Positions 1-11,555 of a stretch of DNA of 64,000 bases are shown here, piece after piece. The position numbers and the translations under genes were made by a program. Position 1 is the stretch's first letter; every line of letters begins with the position of its first letter. Source of the DNA: Spinacia oleracea (lineage: Eukaryota > Streptophyta > Magnoliopsida > Caryophyllales > Amaranthaceae); contig NC_079490.1 of assembly GCF_020520425.1 (NCBI RefSeq), forward strand, positions 2,108,001 to 2,172,000, written 5' to 3'. Below the pieces are notes generated by a model. The model had not been told where the DNA came from and ran no database searches. It was given only the letters and a program-made list of their open reading frames with translations.

Positions 1-67
1 AGGACATATGATGTAAACGAGACTGAATCATATGAATATCATCTCAAGCGAATGATTGTAATAACGA

Positions 68-115
68 TTAGGTCTCGTGCATGCACGGATATTCTAAAAA
101 TATTTAACTAAAATA
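68..115 (-). mobile_element. Helitron 3' end (partial)
   Basis: Read on the minus strand, this ends with the palindrome CGTGCATGCACG, then a few bases and CTAA followed by T. That is the hairpin-plus-CTRR end of a Helitron. Almost the same 3' sequence recurs at 40829 inside the ABCG gene. No convincing 5' TC end was found, so only the terminus is called. The rest of 1-320 holds no gene that I can see. Confidence 0.5.
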
Positions 116-321
116 TTTCTCTCCCTAAAGTTAATGTATACGAAGTAATTAATAAATCTTGAACAACTCAAAAATATTCGCTATACTAATATTCTGATTA
201 TCCTATTTTTTTTCATTTATTTGGGACTTGATTAATTTTATTGCAGTTGTGAGCTTGTGACATAAACCATCAGTAAAATACATAAATGGATGTTGTGACC
301 GTAATTCCTTAGTCCTGTCTA

Positions 322-618
322 AAGATGGCCGTGGGCCGATCCGCCTAGGCACACTCTCTGTCGGGCCGGGCCAAAAAGTTCAAAACAGGGATCATGCCCG
401 GCCTAAGGCTCACGGGTCGTCGTGTCTAAGCCTATTTTTTACTAAATTTAGCATGTTTTGTCGTGATGGGTCGAGTCGTGCCGTACCTTACTGTGTTTTT
501 TCCAAAAAATGTAGCCCAAACCTGGCCCACGACTTTGTGCTCGTTCCCGTGCCATGTTGGGCTTTTTTCAAGCCGGGTCAGATCGGGCCTCGGGATGGCC
601 CAGCCCACAGCCATCTTT
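322..618. mobile_element. GGCCC-rich TIR element, family A
   Basis: The left end reads AAGATGGCCGTGGGCC and the right end is its approximate inverse (GGCCCACAGCCATCTT), with TA on both sides (320-321, 619-620). The inside is rich in GGGCC/GGCCC and includes the family core 'GTGTCTAAGCCTA'. Other copies lie at 2071-2289, 49738-50225 and 51571-51880. No transposase is encoded, so it would be a non-autonomous element. TA flanks suggest Tc1/mariner, but the TIR is unlike Stowaway and the superfamily is open. The ORFs across it are composition artefacts. Confidence 0.5.
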
Positions 619-1113
619 TACTCCGGTCCATTTCCGATCCATCTGAATTGTGCACACTCCCTGTTGTAATCTCTATGTTTCAATATATTTACGAGCAAAA
701 AGCCTCTACAATTGTCAAAGCATGATAGTTACGAAAATGACACATATATGATAGATTTTTACTCTGATCACATTTTCACTTGTTGCTACTGGAAACTCTT
801 ACAAGTAATAACAAATATACAAACTTTTATATAAGGCTATTGTTGTGTGGCTGATATTCGTATTGGTATTAAACATGATACACGAGTAATGAAAAGATGA
901 ACGATTGTGAACTACGAAGTATGGTACATTGATACTACGATGCATTAACGAAAAAACTTTATACTTAGTAACTAATTTTTGCTGCAAAATCGGTTCATCA
1001 TATGGGCATCACCCCATGAAGCAAAGATTAAAAACACGTTATGTGATTAAACCAGAACATAATAGGCGACGATATGATATGAAAACTATAGAAAGACAGT
1101 CGAGCTCAACTGT

Positions 1114-4100
1114 TTATCTTCGTCTAGAATCTTGATAGGGTCCTTCATTTTCTTTGTCTTTCAAGAATCCAAGGAATGCTAGAAACCCAAAAAAGAAGAA
1201 CCCACCGCTATAATTACCACCTCCACCACCTCCGCCGCCACCACCACCGTCATCATCACGTGGGGGGAATCCGGTTCCTCCATCATCAAGTAGTGGTGAT
1301 TTCTCTTTACCTGCGAACAAATTAGAATTGACGACTTGACGTCAATGGCACCTCTAGAAAATGAAAACATTTTAGCTGACAAACCCCCACCCAAGAAAGG
1401 TAGAGTTACCCCATGTGAAAGCAACATTCAAAGTTTCAATCAAACCATCATGTTTTTAGTTATCACCAACTGTAAAAATATGCTTTTAAACAGTAAAAAT
1501 ATGCTTTTAACCCGGTTGCATGTAGAGCTACATACAACCGGGTGCACCTTCTAATTTTTGTTTTTTCCTATGTAAAGTTGACCATGTAAATTTTACAACA
1601 GGCTCAGTTTTTACTTGTAATCAAATTTTATCCCAAGTTGAAACGCAGTGAAAGTACAAAATACAAACTCGAATCCAATCAGTCTCTACTCTCAGCCAAT
1701 TCATGAAATGCAGAAATGACAAAAACTTACCTGGTGCATTTGAAATTACAGAAGTTGGCTTCTCTACAGTTTGAGTCTGTCCTTCAGCTCCGCATCTGGC
1801 ATTCTGCAATACGAAATTATGGGAAGATCTTATTTAGGGCAACCTCATGCATATAAAGATAATACAAGGGTGTAAAGATAACATAATAGCATAACACAAG
1901 TAAATCGTTGTCACAAGACCCTTTTTGAAGCTTTAACTAAATCTTGAGAAACAAGGTGAACTCTGAAACTAAAACCCATACTTGAGTGTGATGTAATTAT
2001 GTAAAATATCAGATACTGCTATGGAGAATAGGCTCTTCCACGGACGCTTCACATTTCCCCACCCCAACTAAAGATGGCCGTGGGCCGGGCTTCGGGCCCC
2101 ACACACTAAACGGGCCCATGTTCATGGGCTGTCGGGTCGTCGTGTCTAAGCCTAAATTTACTGCATTTAGCGTGCTTTTCCCAAAAATTGCAGCCCAGAC
2201 CCGGCCCACGACTTTGTGCTTTTTTCATGTCCATGCCGGGCCGGGCTTTTCATGTCGGGCCTCATGCCGGCCCGCCACACGGCCATCTTTAACCTCACCC
2301 CAAGTTTCTATTCAGCTAGTAGTCTCTTAAGATTTCTCTTGAAAGTTTAGGCAGTTTACCCAATTTCACATTTCAGAAAGAAATCCCATGCGTGAAGGAT
2401 GTAGAGGTTCCCTTCGACGTGAGAACTGGTTTTAGTTTTCTATAGCTAATTTGCAAAAGGATCACTGAGATATTGTTATGCCAACATAAGATGCTTTACG
2501 TGCTCCCCTGATAACAAAAATTGTGCACGAAGAATTTTGCTAAGGACCCAACTGGGGGTTAAACAAAGGTCTGGCCAAACTTTGTTCACAGACTTTTGGT
2601 CACCAAATACTACCACCATCCTACTATGAATGTCCTAGATAGTTGTCATGTTGTTAATAAAGAAGGATACTTGTTAAAAGCAATAGAAATGGTGGGAAAC
2701 AAACAAATGTTCCCTTGATGCTAAAAAATTGACTTATGCTGGCAGGTTGCAGCTTGTTAAAACCATTTTATTCAGCTTACAAACATTCTGGTGTCAGCTG
2801 TTTGTTCTTCCCAAAAAAGTGATAAAAGAAGTGGAAACAAATGCAGGCTTTATCTTTGGACGGGTGTAAAAAATTCATCAAGGAAAGCCCTGGTGGCTTG
2901 GAGCTCGGTATGTATGCCAAAATCGGCAGGAGGGTTGAATGTTATGGATATGATAGCTTGGAACAGAGCGGCTGTCACGAAACTGTTATGGGCTATAAAC
3001 AACAAAAAAGACAAACTCTGGGTCAGGTGGGTTAACATCTATTACTTGAAGAACCGAGCGGTTGGGGCATGGGTTAATGTGAAACCTATGTCATGGATGC
3101 TGAGGGAAATATTTGAAAGTGTACGGTATGTGGAGGATGCTAATGGCTGGGATAATGTTCAGAATGGTGAGAAATACTCCATTAAAAAGATGTATAAATA
3201 CTTAAAGGGACACTTCCCTAAAGTGGCATGGAGGAGGTTTGTGTGTAACAACCTTGCTTCACCAAAGAGCATTTTCATTCTTTGGTTGACTATTTGGGAT
3301 AGATTACAACTGCAGTCAGATTTTTACGGTGGAATGTGATTGATAATGATTCATGTTGATTGTGTGGGAATTGTGCTGAAACAGTAGAACACTTGTTCTT
3401 TTTATGTTCATACTCTAAGCATGTATGGTCTGAATTGCTACGATTGATTCAGTTCAACAGACAACCAGAGGGGTTTGATGCAGAGTTGGCCTGGGCTATT
3501 AAATCAGCGAAGAAAGGAGGGTATAAGCATAAAGTTTTCCTATTGCTTTTTGCTGAAGCTGTTATGCAATATGGACCCAGAGGAATGAAATTGTTTATAA
3601 TGGCACATGTAAGCCTCCCTAACAGGTTTGCAGAGTAGTTGTTTTTAAGGTGGCTTGTAGAGTACCTGATAAGATGTTTATTTTGCTAATTAGAAACTAA
3701 GCATGTGATGGGTCTATAAGTCTAACCCTTCCTAGAAGGTGGAGGCTTATGAGATACTGATGCTGTTTTTGTTTCATTTGGTTTTGTTGGCTGTTGGGGC
3801 ACTGTGGTGCAGTTTGTTTGGGCTGTTGCCTTGTTTTTCTTTTTTATTCTTGGCAATACATATCTTTAATTGCCACACACACACACCCAAAAAAAAGCAA
3901 TAGAAATGGTGGGAAACAAACAAATGTTCCCTTGATTTACTCATTCCAGAATCCAGTGTATGCCAAGTTGCCAACTAATGGGAGTCTGGGACAGAGGTAG
4001 TAAAAGACGCCCTTTATTCAATTACTTGAAATCATTGAAGTATTAGTACTTTACATTAGATATCATATCTAGTTCTTAATCAATAAAAGAACAAAAATAG

Positions 4101-5941
4101 TGAACCAAGTTGGGATACTGAAATTGCGTCAACACAGTTCCATAAACTACTCTTACGTTTACAGATTTTTTTGCATGTAATAATACATATTGTGGCTTCT
4201 AATAGTAATACAGCAAAACATACACATTAGATTATAAACGGGATTGCATACCCAAAAACAAATTCCTAGCAACTTCAGGGGTAGATAAAACATCTAAGTG
4301 ATCTAAATATTATTATTAAAACAACTACTTTTACAGCGGAGCATAAAAATTAAAACACAACAGAAAAAATGCCTAAAAAGAGAGAGATCCCTACCATGAT
4401 AAATCCCATCTGTCTTACAAATACAACTCTCGGGAGTAAACTGATAGACTGGCTAAAACATACTTGTGCTATATATTTGGTGTGCGCCAATAATCGCATC
4501 CATCCCAAAAGGGCCAAAACTGACTTTAGTAATTTTATTTATGTATTACTGATATTTCACATACAACTTTACTAAATTACTTCTAACGTTTCCCTCATGG
4601 CTTACATCTAAAATCCTTGTAACTAAAACATATCACAGAAATCGCAAAAAGAACTAAGAAAGTTGGATAGAGTAAAAAGTGAATCATAATTCATGGAGGA
4701 AAATATTACCAAAGCAGCTGAACAGACCACGGAAGCAGAACGCACTCTGGTTGTGGGAGTTGACCTTTGAATGTGACTCAAACATAATGACAGCTTGCCA
4801 AGCCTCACTAACTGTTGTTCACGATGCAAACCAAATGATGCCTTACCAAGCCCTGCTACGCCGTGGTTATGATGCTTTAATGGACCCCTCCTTGGCAAGT
4901 CAAATCTCACTGTTCAAAAACGTATTGCCATTAGCTACTACCACAGAGCAGGCAAAAGCAACCAAGCCAGCTTGGCGAGAAGCAAGCAGTAGAACGTCAA
5001 ACAAATAATAATGAAGCTAACTTCTGTTTTCATCAAAAACCTCATTAGGACTATTCCATGAACATATGTTGAAATTTATAGAGCACCATACAGCTTTTTC
5101 AGCACCGTTAAACCATCTACAACGCACTTTGAACCATTAAGCAAAAAGTGAACCCAATGTGATATGATGGTTGAAGATATGCAAATGAACCGTTATTTGC
5201 ATATGAACCATCTACAAGACTTTAATTAAAAGGTATGGGGTTCATTTGCACATCGTACTTTGGTGTTCGTACGAGCCCAAGTCTTGGGGTTCATTTGCAC
5301 ATCACACCAAAGTCTTAAGCAAATAATGGTTGAAGATGTGAAAAATATGGAAAGCCAATGTCTCCGGTTTGATCCCTTTTTTCCCAACGGAAATACAAAT
5401 TGATTAATAAATTAAAGGCTGACTACAATTAGAGCCTTAGAAGGGTCAAGGAAGAGAGATAAACATTTGAGGTTTGTGGTGTTTGAGTGTTTCGTTATTG
5501 ATTTTAGTAGTTTTCCGGTGCTTTTTACTCTTTGCTTGTTGAGATTATGCCGAAAATATTAATTAGGTGTTAATTGCACGTTCCATAAAAGAGATAGGGT
5601 TAATTTGCTTTAATTAAAAGGTATGGGGTTCATTTGCACATCACTAATAACCAAACCCAATTGAAATTTCACAAATCAAAGGTATCATGAGCAAAATTCA
5701 AAGGCAGATAATACTATCTGAATCTACTTTATTTAGCTAACCAGTTTCACCAAACTTTCCCCAAAACCCAATCTTATGTTCTTATCCAACAAACTAAACA
5801 GATGAAGACACATTGACAAACAATTAATACCTTGATTAATTTACTAGGGCATACAACTATACAGGAGAAAGTTCACAAACCTGGGGATAATAATAACACT
5901 GCAGAAAGTCCAGAAGTAGCACTCAGTGAAGATATCGCCAT
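1114..5941 (-). CDS. YL1: YELLOW LEAF 1-like plastid protein (4 coding exons)
   Basis: Coding exons on the minus strand are 5941-5881, 4909-4710, 1803-1731 and 1310-1114, 531 bp in all, giving 176 aa. Every border has GT..AG and the phases join (CCA G|TG; TTG|AAT; CCA G|GT). The N-terminus (MAISSLSATSGLSAV) is hydroxylated and basic further on, like a chloroplast transit peptide, with a possible processing zone near 'VVCSAALNARCGAEG'. The C-terminal exon carries GKEKSPLLDDGGTGFPP, a run of about eleven glycines, and a short hydrophobic segment FFFFGFLAFLGFL (about residues 149-161), then a basic end DSRRR. This matches my memory of the plastid protein annotated YELLOW LEAF 1, which is linked to chloroplast development; the role is from family knowledge and the name is moderately sure. 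Intron 2 (1804-4709) hosts a family A element and a LINE. Intron 1 (4910-5880) shows only a repeated 'GGTATGGGGTTCATTTGCAC' piece (about 5230 and 5620). Confidence 0.75.
1510..1543. repeat. near-perfect hairpin in YL1 intron 3
   Basis: Two 16-base arms (ACCCGGTTGCATGTAG and CTACATACAACCGGGT) are separated by only two bases and pair with one mismatch. It lies in the intron between the last two coding exons (1311-1730). It may be the remains of a small foldback element. No flanking target duplication was found. Confidence 0.6.
2071..2289. mobile_element. GGCCC-rich TIR element, family A
   Basis: This is the cleanest family A copy. Left TIR AAGATGGCCGTGGGCCGGGC and the inverse of the right end AAGATGGCCGTGTGGCGGGC agree at 17 of 20 bases. 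TA flanks both sides (2069-2070, 2290-2291). It is 219 bp, sits in intron 2 of the YL1-like gene and contains the family core 'GTGTCTAAGCCTAAATTTAC'. There is no coding capacity of its own. Confidence 0.6.
2720..3896 (+). mobile_element. 5'-truncated LINE with 40-bp target duplications
   Basis: The element begins inside the reverse transcriptase C-terminal part (KKLTYAGRLQLVKTILFSL) and runs through the typical LINE region (WNRAAVTKLLWAINNKKDKL; a zinc-knuckle C-x2-C..H..C at CGNCAETVEHLFFLC about 3362-3406). It ends in a short A-rich tail. A 40-base sequence directly before it (2680-2719) recurs directly after it (3897-3936), so both ends are set exactly. The reading frame is broken by at least two interruptions (a stop near 2870 in the entry frame and another near 3338), so it is dead. 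It is inserted in intron 2 of the YL1-like gene, antisense to that gene. Confidence 0.9.
3937..4709. other. intron remainder, no feature seen
   Basis: This AT-rich DNA lies between the LINE target duplication and the second coding exon of the YL1-like gene. I see no coding signal, terminal repeats or tandem structure in it. Confidence 0.5.
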
Positions 5942-6285
5942 TTATAAATCATCAACTTTAACCTAAACAATCTCACAAACATAAAGCACCAGAAAACAAT
6001 CAACAACAGCCAAATATCATAGAAAATTGAAAGGATTGTACGAATTTCAAGTAGAATTTCTCATGAAAAACCCCCAAAACAAACCCAGAAGAATATATTT
6101 TAACCATTTGAAAAGCGTCATATCAGAAATATCGATTCATATAAAAAAAGAAGAAGTATAATACGAAATTCACAACACCAAGACAAACCCCAACAGAATA
6201 TAAATTAACAATTTACAGAATTACGTGTTTGAATCAATAAAAAATACAAATAAAATCAACAGAAAAATCGATTGTAGATAATTAC

Positions 6286-6360
6286 CGAGAATAGCAGCAG
6301 CAGAAAAGAGGAGAGGTGGATGCGAGAGGAGGAAGAAGAAGGAGATGCAGAGAAGATTAT
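6286..6360 (-). other. probable 5' UTR exon of the YL1-like gene
   Basis: On the minus strand a CT-rich stretch (CTTCTTCTTCCTCCTCTC, CTGCTGCTGCTATTCTCG) ends in a good donor CTCG|GTAATTAT at 6286. CT-rich leaders are usual for plant plastid-protein genes, and the start codon lies 345 bp further on at 5941. The transcription start is not visible, so the upper border is a guess. Confidence 0.45.
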
Positions 6361-6520
6361 TATGACATCGACGCTTATTTACGAAAATGACACATCTAAT
6401 AGTATAATGATTTTTTACTCCGATCATAATTTCACTTGTTGCTTTTTTTTTTTTCTTTTTTTTTTTAAGGAGGAAAAATTAAAAAATAAAATAGAAAAGT
6501 TTTTTTCAAGACTGAAACTT

Positions 6521-7022
6521 AACTTATCTGATGAAAGAAAATGAAAATTTACTATTTAGTATTTACAAACGGGTCAATATCGTGATGTGTCTAGACGAGA
6601 TGTTCTAAAGCGGTAACATAGTTAGCTGCATGATTAGCCTCACGGTAAACATGGCGTGAGTCTTTAGTGTCAAAACGAGTCAACAGCTACTTAACTTATC
6701 TGAAGAAAAAAATTAGAAAATTTACTATCTACAAACGGGTCAATATCCTGATGTGTCTAGACGAGATGTTCTAAAGCGGTAACATAGTTAGCTGCATGAT
6801 TAGCCTCACGGTAAACATGTCGTGAGTTTTTAGTGTCAAAACGAGTCAACAACTACTTAACTTATCTGAAGAAAAAAATAAGAAAATTTACTATCTAGAA
6901 ACGGGTCAATGTCCTGATGCGTCTAGACGAGACTGAAGCGGTAATATAGTTATCTGCGCGATTAGCATCACGATAAACATGTCGTGAGTCTTTAGTGTCG
7001 AAACAAGTCAACAGCTGCTATT
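6521..7022. repeat. tandem repeat, 3 copies of about 170 bp
   Basis: Copies start at 6521, 6693 and 6859 with AACTTATCTG and share 'GTGTCTAGACGAGA', 'GGTAACATAGTTAGC' and 'CGTGAGTCTTTAGTGTC'. The third copy is the most diverged. The array lies 160 bp upstream of the presumed 5' UTR of the YL1-like gene, so it may reach into that promoter. No ORF runs through it. Confidence 0.85.
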
Positions 7023-7872
7023 GGAAACCTATTCTGAGTGCCTATTGTGTTAAGTCGAACTTTATTTATAATGTATGCACTTGAACATACTCATTTAATC
7101 ATCTAGGATCATCTAATACGTAGTTACGTACTACGTAGTATTGTAGTAGTATAACTCTTAAATGACTTGGTCCACACTAAATTTATTGTGAACCATGTCT
7201 TACAATAAAGTCAACAACTTAGTCACAATTTATTTTGCCATTTTATTAAGATTATTATGATAAAAATGTCAAATTAGTATCGTTGATACATGTTATGCTT
7301 AACTAATGTGATTTTAAGTCACAATTCGCTTTTAAAAATATAGGGTTACTTTAGTGTTTAGTTTATTATAGTTACTATATGAACAATAAAGGTCACTATG
7401 AGTGTCAAAAGGGTGCTAGAGAAAACTATTAATTTTGGGTCCACACTAAATATTATTATGGACCAAGTCCACGCAAGAATAATCCATTGTAATATGCAAC
7501 TTTATCCTACTACGTATTACATAATTTTATATGTTTATATGCTAATTTGACCAAAATATTCGATCTACTAATATGAAGTGACATGTGTCACTCCTGATAT
7601 CTGTTTTAGTATAATGTACGTAGTAATATACTGTAATAGATAAATAGATCCTTCTGATACGATATAGGTACTTGCACTTTGTGCAATGGTATACATCTTA
7701 CTTGTAACTTTGTAAGTTAGATACATTCTATATAGTTTGGTTCCATCTTTCTATCTTCATCATCATCAATTCTATTAGATTACACAACTACACACCTAAA
7801 AATACAGTGACATATATGAAGAACAAAATAAAACCAACTTTCATGTTGATGAATCTGGTAAACTACACATTA
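7023..7872. other. intergenic spacer
   Basis: AT-rich DNA between the tandem array and the 3' end of NADK1. At 7580-7650 it resembles the 5' part of the small Helitron at 40829-40966 (GACACGTGTCACT..CTGTTTTAATATAATGTA), so it probably holds a decayed relative. The NADK1 3' UTR and polyadenylation signals should lie near its right end but cannot be pinned. Confidence 0.4.
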
Positions 7873-10800
7873 TTAAGTGCTAGAAGAAGGGCCATCAGAA
7901 TTCTGTATCTTTCTCAAATTCCAGTGCAAACCCTCGTGTATGCTGCGTAAGAAATCACTGGTTGAATCGACTTGACATGCAGTTGGCACGGGCCAAGGAG
8001 CCATGCTGCATATGAGTGCATCACCCGGGTTTAACTGTTTTCTGTCTTTGCCGTCAAATGACGCCCATGCAGAGCTTCTGCTGTTGAAAGGTACTTGTAC
8101 TCTTACTGTTACGTGCTCCGGTAATATCAGGGGTCGAAAGGAGAGTGAATGGGGGCAAATTGGTGTGAATAAAATGCCGGGAACCTGTCAAAAGATTGAG
8201 TTGTGGTAAGAAACTATGAATTTATTTATTTTGGATAAAGGAAAGAAAACTCAGACAGACTACCTGAAATCATCATTTTTAGGTGAAATACAATGAGTCC
8301 GAGTAAATTAGATAAGAGGATAAAGAGAACAATGAAACTATGATGTGGTAACCAAAACCCGAAGCTGTGGTAAGGAAACTATGATGTGTAGTGTAGTTGT
8401 ATTAAGTGTCAATATTTTCATTCAACATTCGTACATGTAAATCTACTTTCTAAGAAAAACTAAGAAAAGTAGAAAAGAGTGGAGACGTGGAGGAGAGGGA
8501 GGAGGGAGAGGGGACTAGGGGAGTGGGCGTTGGAGAGAGAACATGTTTGCTGGTCAACATATGCTACTACTAATCACGCGCTAGACAAATATTACTTTAT
8601 GATAATCCTCGAACTAAAAAAAAAATTGTGGGGAATTACCTTTTATAATAGTGATTTTGAAAATAACTACGGTAATTTATGTGGAAAAACTCCCTATTAT
8701 CTTCATTTTTTGTTGGTAGCACTACCACTTGACGTCTTTCCATCCAAAATTCCATCCAAGGGGTCCACCAATAATGATTTACTTTCAATTATCGGTAATT
8801 AACCTCATATTAATGTATAATTCACCTCAAATAAAGGTAATTAATCCCAAAATTAAGTCATTAGCCACATTGTATTTGCAAATTAGCGTTTATAATTTGG
8901 GGATTTTTGCTTATATTTGGGGTAAATTACCTTTAATTAGGGTTTAATTACCAACAATTAGAGGTACTCCTTAAATCGTTATTGTTGGCCCCTTGGACGG
9001 AATTTTGGATGCAAATCACTAGTATAAAAGGTAGTTTCCCCACAAAATTTCCTAAGAAATATGGACCTCCTAATGATGTCATTTCTTGCATGTATACCTG
9101 AAAAAAGCATATTCCCTCCGTCCCTAAAAATAGGCAACTAAATAAACGTAGACTCACACATTACATGGGTATGGACACGGGTATGGACGCTTCGACACTT
9201 CATTTTGGACAAAACCATGCAATTTTTAAACAAAATAGTCGTGCCGGACACTTGGACATGTACCCACGTCCGATATGGGTATCCGAGTCCGGGTAACATA
9301 GGAATTGAAAAAATCATATTCCCTCCGTCCCTAAAAATAGACGACTAAATAAACGTAGACTCACACATTACGAGTATCACATTGACACAAAAAGAAGCAG
9401 AGTGTAGAGTAGTTTTAGTTGTTAGATCAAACCTGTGGATGGACCATCGATCCTCCAGCTGCCAATGAATACGCAGTACTTCCAGACGTGGTGGATAAAA
9501 TCAATCCATCTCCTTGAACGCACGTCACAAAAGTGTTGTCGCAGTAACATTCCAAATTTGTTAGATATGAGGATATCCCTCGATCAATAGTAACTTCATT
9601 CAGAACGAGAATTGGCTCCTCTGTATCGAACTCGTGCTTTGCTGTCTCTCGAATTACATAGCACTGCAATCTGTGTCGTAATGTGATACTGACGGGACCT
9701 TGAAGTACTGAATCAAGTGATTCCTTGTATTGCTCACTATCTAAAAGCGGTGTTAAAGAAGAACTCCAAAATTGGTAGAAAAATTACTATCAGAGTTTTA
9801 GCATGTTGTTTGAGAGAAGAAGTTACCATACTGTTAAAAATTCAAGAAAGTTACTATCAGAGTTCTAGCATGTTGTTTGACAGAAGAAGTTACCGTACTG
9901 TTAAACGTTCAAGAAAGTTACTATCAGAGTTCTAGCATGTTGTTTGACAGAATAAGTTAACATACTGTTTATCAAGAAAGTTACTATCAGAGTTCTAGCA
10001 TGTTGTTTGACAGAAGAAGTTACCATACTGTTAAAAATTCAAGAAAGTTACTATCAGAGTTCTAGCATGTTGTTTGACAGAAGAAGTTACCATACTGTTA
10101 AAAATTCAACAAGAAAGTTGTTATCAGAGTTCTAGCATGTTGTTTGACAGAAGAAGTTATCATACTGTTAAAAATTCAAGTTATTACGAAATCTTACTAA
10201 TTCCCTTCTATATTTGTATTATAAAATATTTTTTTGTTTAATTTATCCTTATTTACTAATATTAGTAAAGGGCAAAATAGGCAATCACTATTTACGCCGC
10301 CTCAGATGTTCCCTTATCCTTCAAAGTTATTACGAAATCTTATCTGGGGACGGGGGCGGGGGGAGGGGATGCCCTTACACTACGCCAATAAATATTTCAT
10401 TGTGAATAGCTTCAAGAGGAAAACATCCGAATATGTTTGGTTAGCCCTTAGATTTGACAACCTACACGAGAGAGAGAGAAAGCACTCATAAAAGCAATGG
10501 TGTAGACTTTAGAGAGAGAGAAATGGTCATTAAAATATTGCGTTTATGAGTGTTTTCTATCTCTAATGGGTCATTATCTAAAAGGATTAAGGTTAACTTC
10601 GACACATTATTTTAATGAGTTGTATATATGTAGAGGCATGAGAGAAATTTGGAAAGCACAAAGGATACGAAATGCAGTCATGAAACCCAGGGATCCCATA
10701 GAAAGTGGAACTACAGGAGGGACTGGTCCTTTGAACAATGAAGCAGCCTGCAGTATGAAGTAGCAAGACAGTCAGGTGGCAAGAAATGAGTAACATAAGT

Positions 10801-11519
10801 TGGCATTATTCACATTTCCTAAAAGATACTTCCTCCGTCTTTTAATACTCGCAACGTTTGTTAGTTTCACGCATGCCAATGCACAACTTTGATCATTTAT
10901 ATCTTAAATTCTCTTTATGCAAAAACTATAAAAAGTTGATATTTTGAAAATACACATTGAGACGAATCTAACAACTATCCCACATGACTATGTTTTATCT
11001 TATACAAAAAACAATACGAATAGTCAAAGTAGATTATATGAATAGTGGCAAAAGTCCAAACGTTGCGAGTATTAAAAGACGGAGGAAGTATATGCTGAAT
11101 AATTAAAAAAAAAAAACCTTTTTTTATTAATTAGTTAAAATAAGTAAAGTATGATTAACGGTTGATTATTAATTAATTAGTGACTAATTGGCCAAAATAT
11201 GAGCTAAGGTAATTGACAACAATAAGTAAACACCTAGGTAGTAATTGACAACATTTAACAAGCTAGGTAGTAATTTGCAAATTTTCCTATTTGTTATTCA
11301 TGAGTTTCAGAACTACATTTGGCATAATATTCAGTATTCTCAAAAACGGAAATATCTGGATATTAGACAACTATAGCATGCATGTACAGGAGAACATTTG
11401 TAAAGAATTTGAAGTCTGCTACAAGGCAACTTGGTGTACTGAGTTATTTTAGTGTAGATCAAGTTAATCCTTTTCATGTATCTAATATTCACTTGTCATT
11501 TGCAATTCAATTCTAAAAG

Positions 11520-11555
<36 letters not shown>

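Noticed and set aside
1114-1320. Glycine run thought to be a low-complexity artefact
   Set aside because: Kept as coding because the exon joins in phase and is followed by a conserved hydrophobic tail and stop.
4679-5008. 109-codon plus-strand ORF
   Set aside because: It is antisense to coding exon 2 of the YL1-like gene, and the minus-strand reading joins to the other exons in phase.
9779-10182. Regular repeat array considered as a CRISPR
   Set aside because: The whole ~66-bp unit repeats, there are no unique spacers, and it sits in a plant gene intron.
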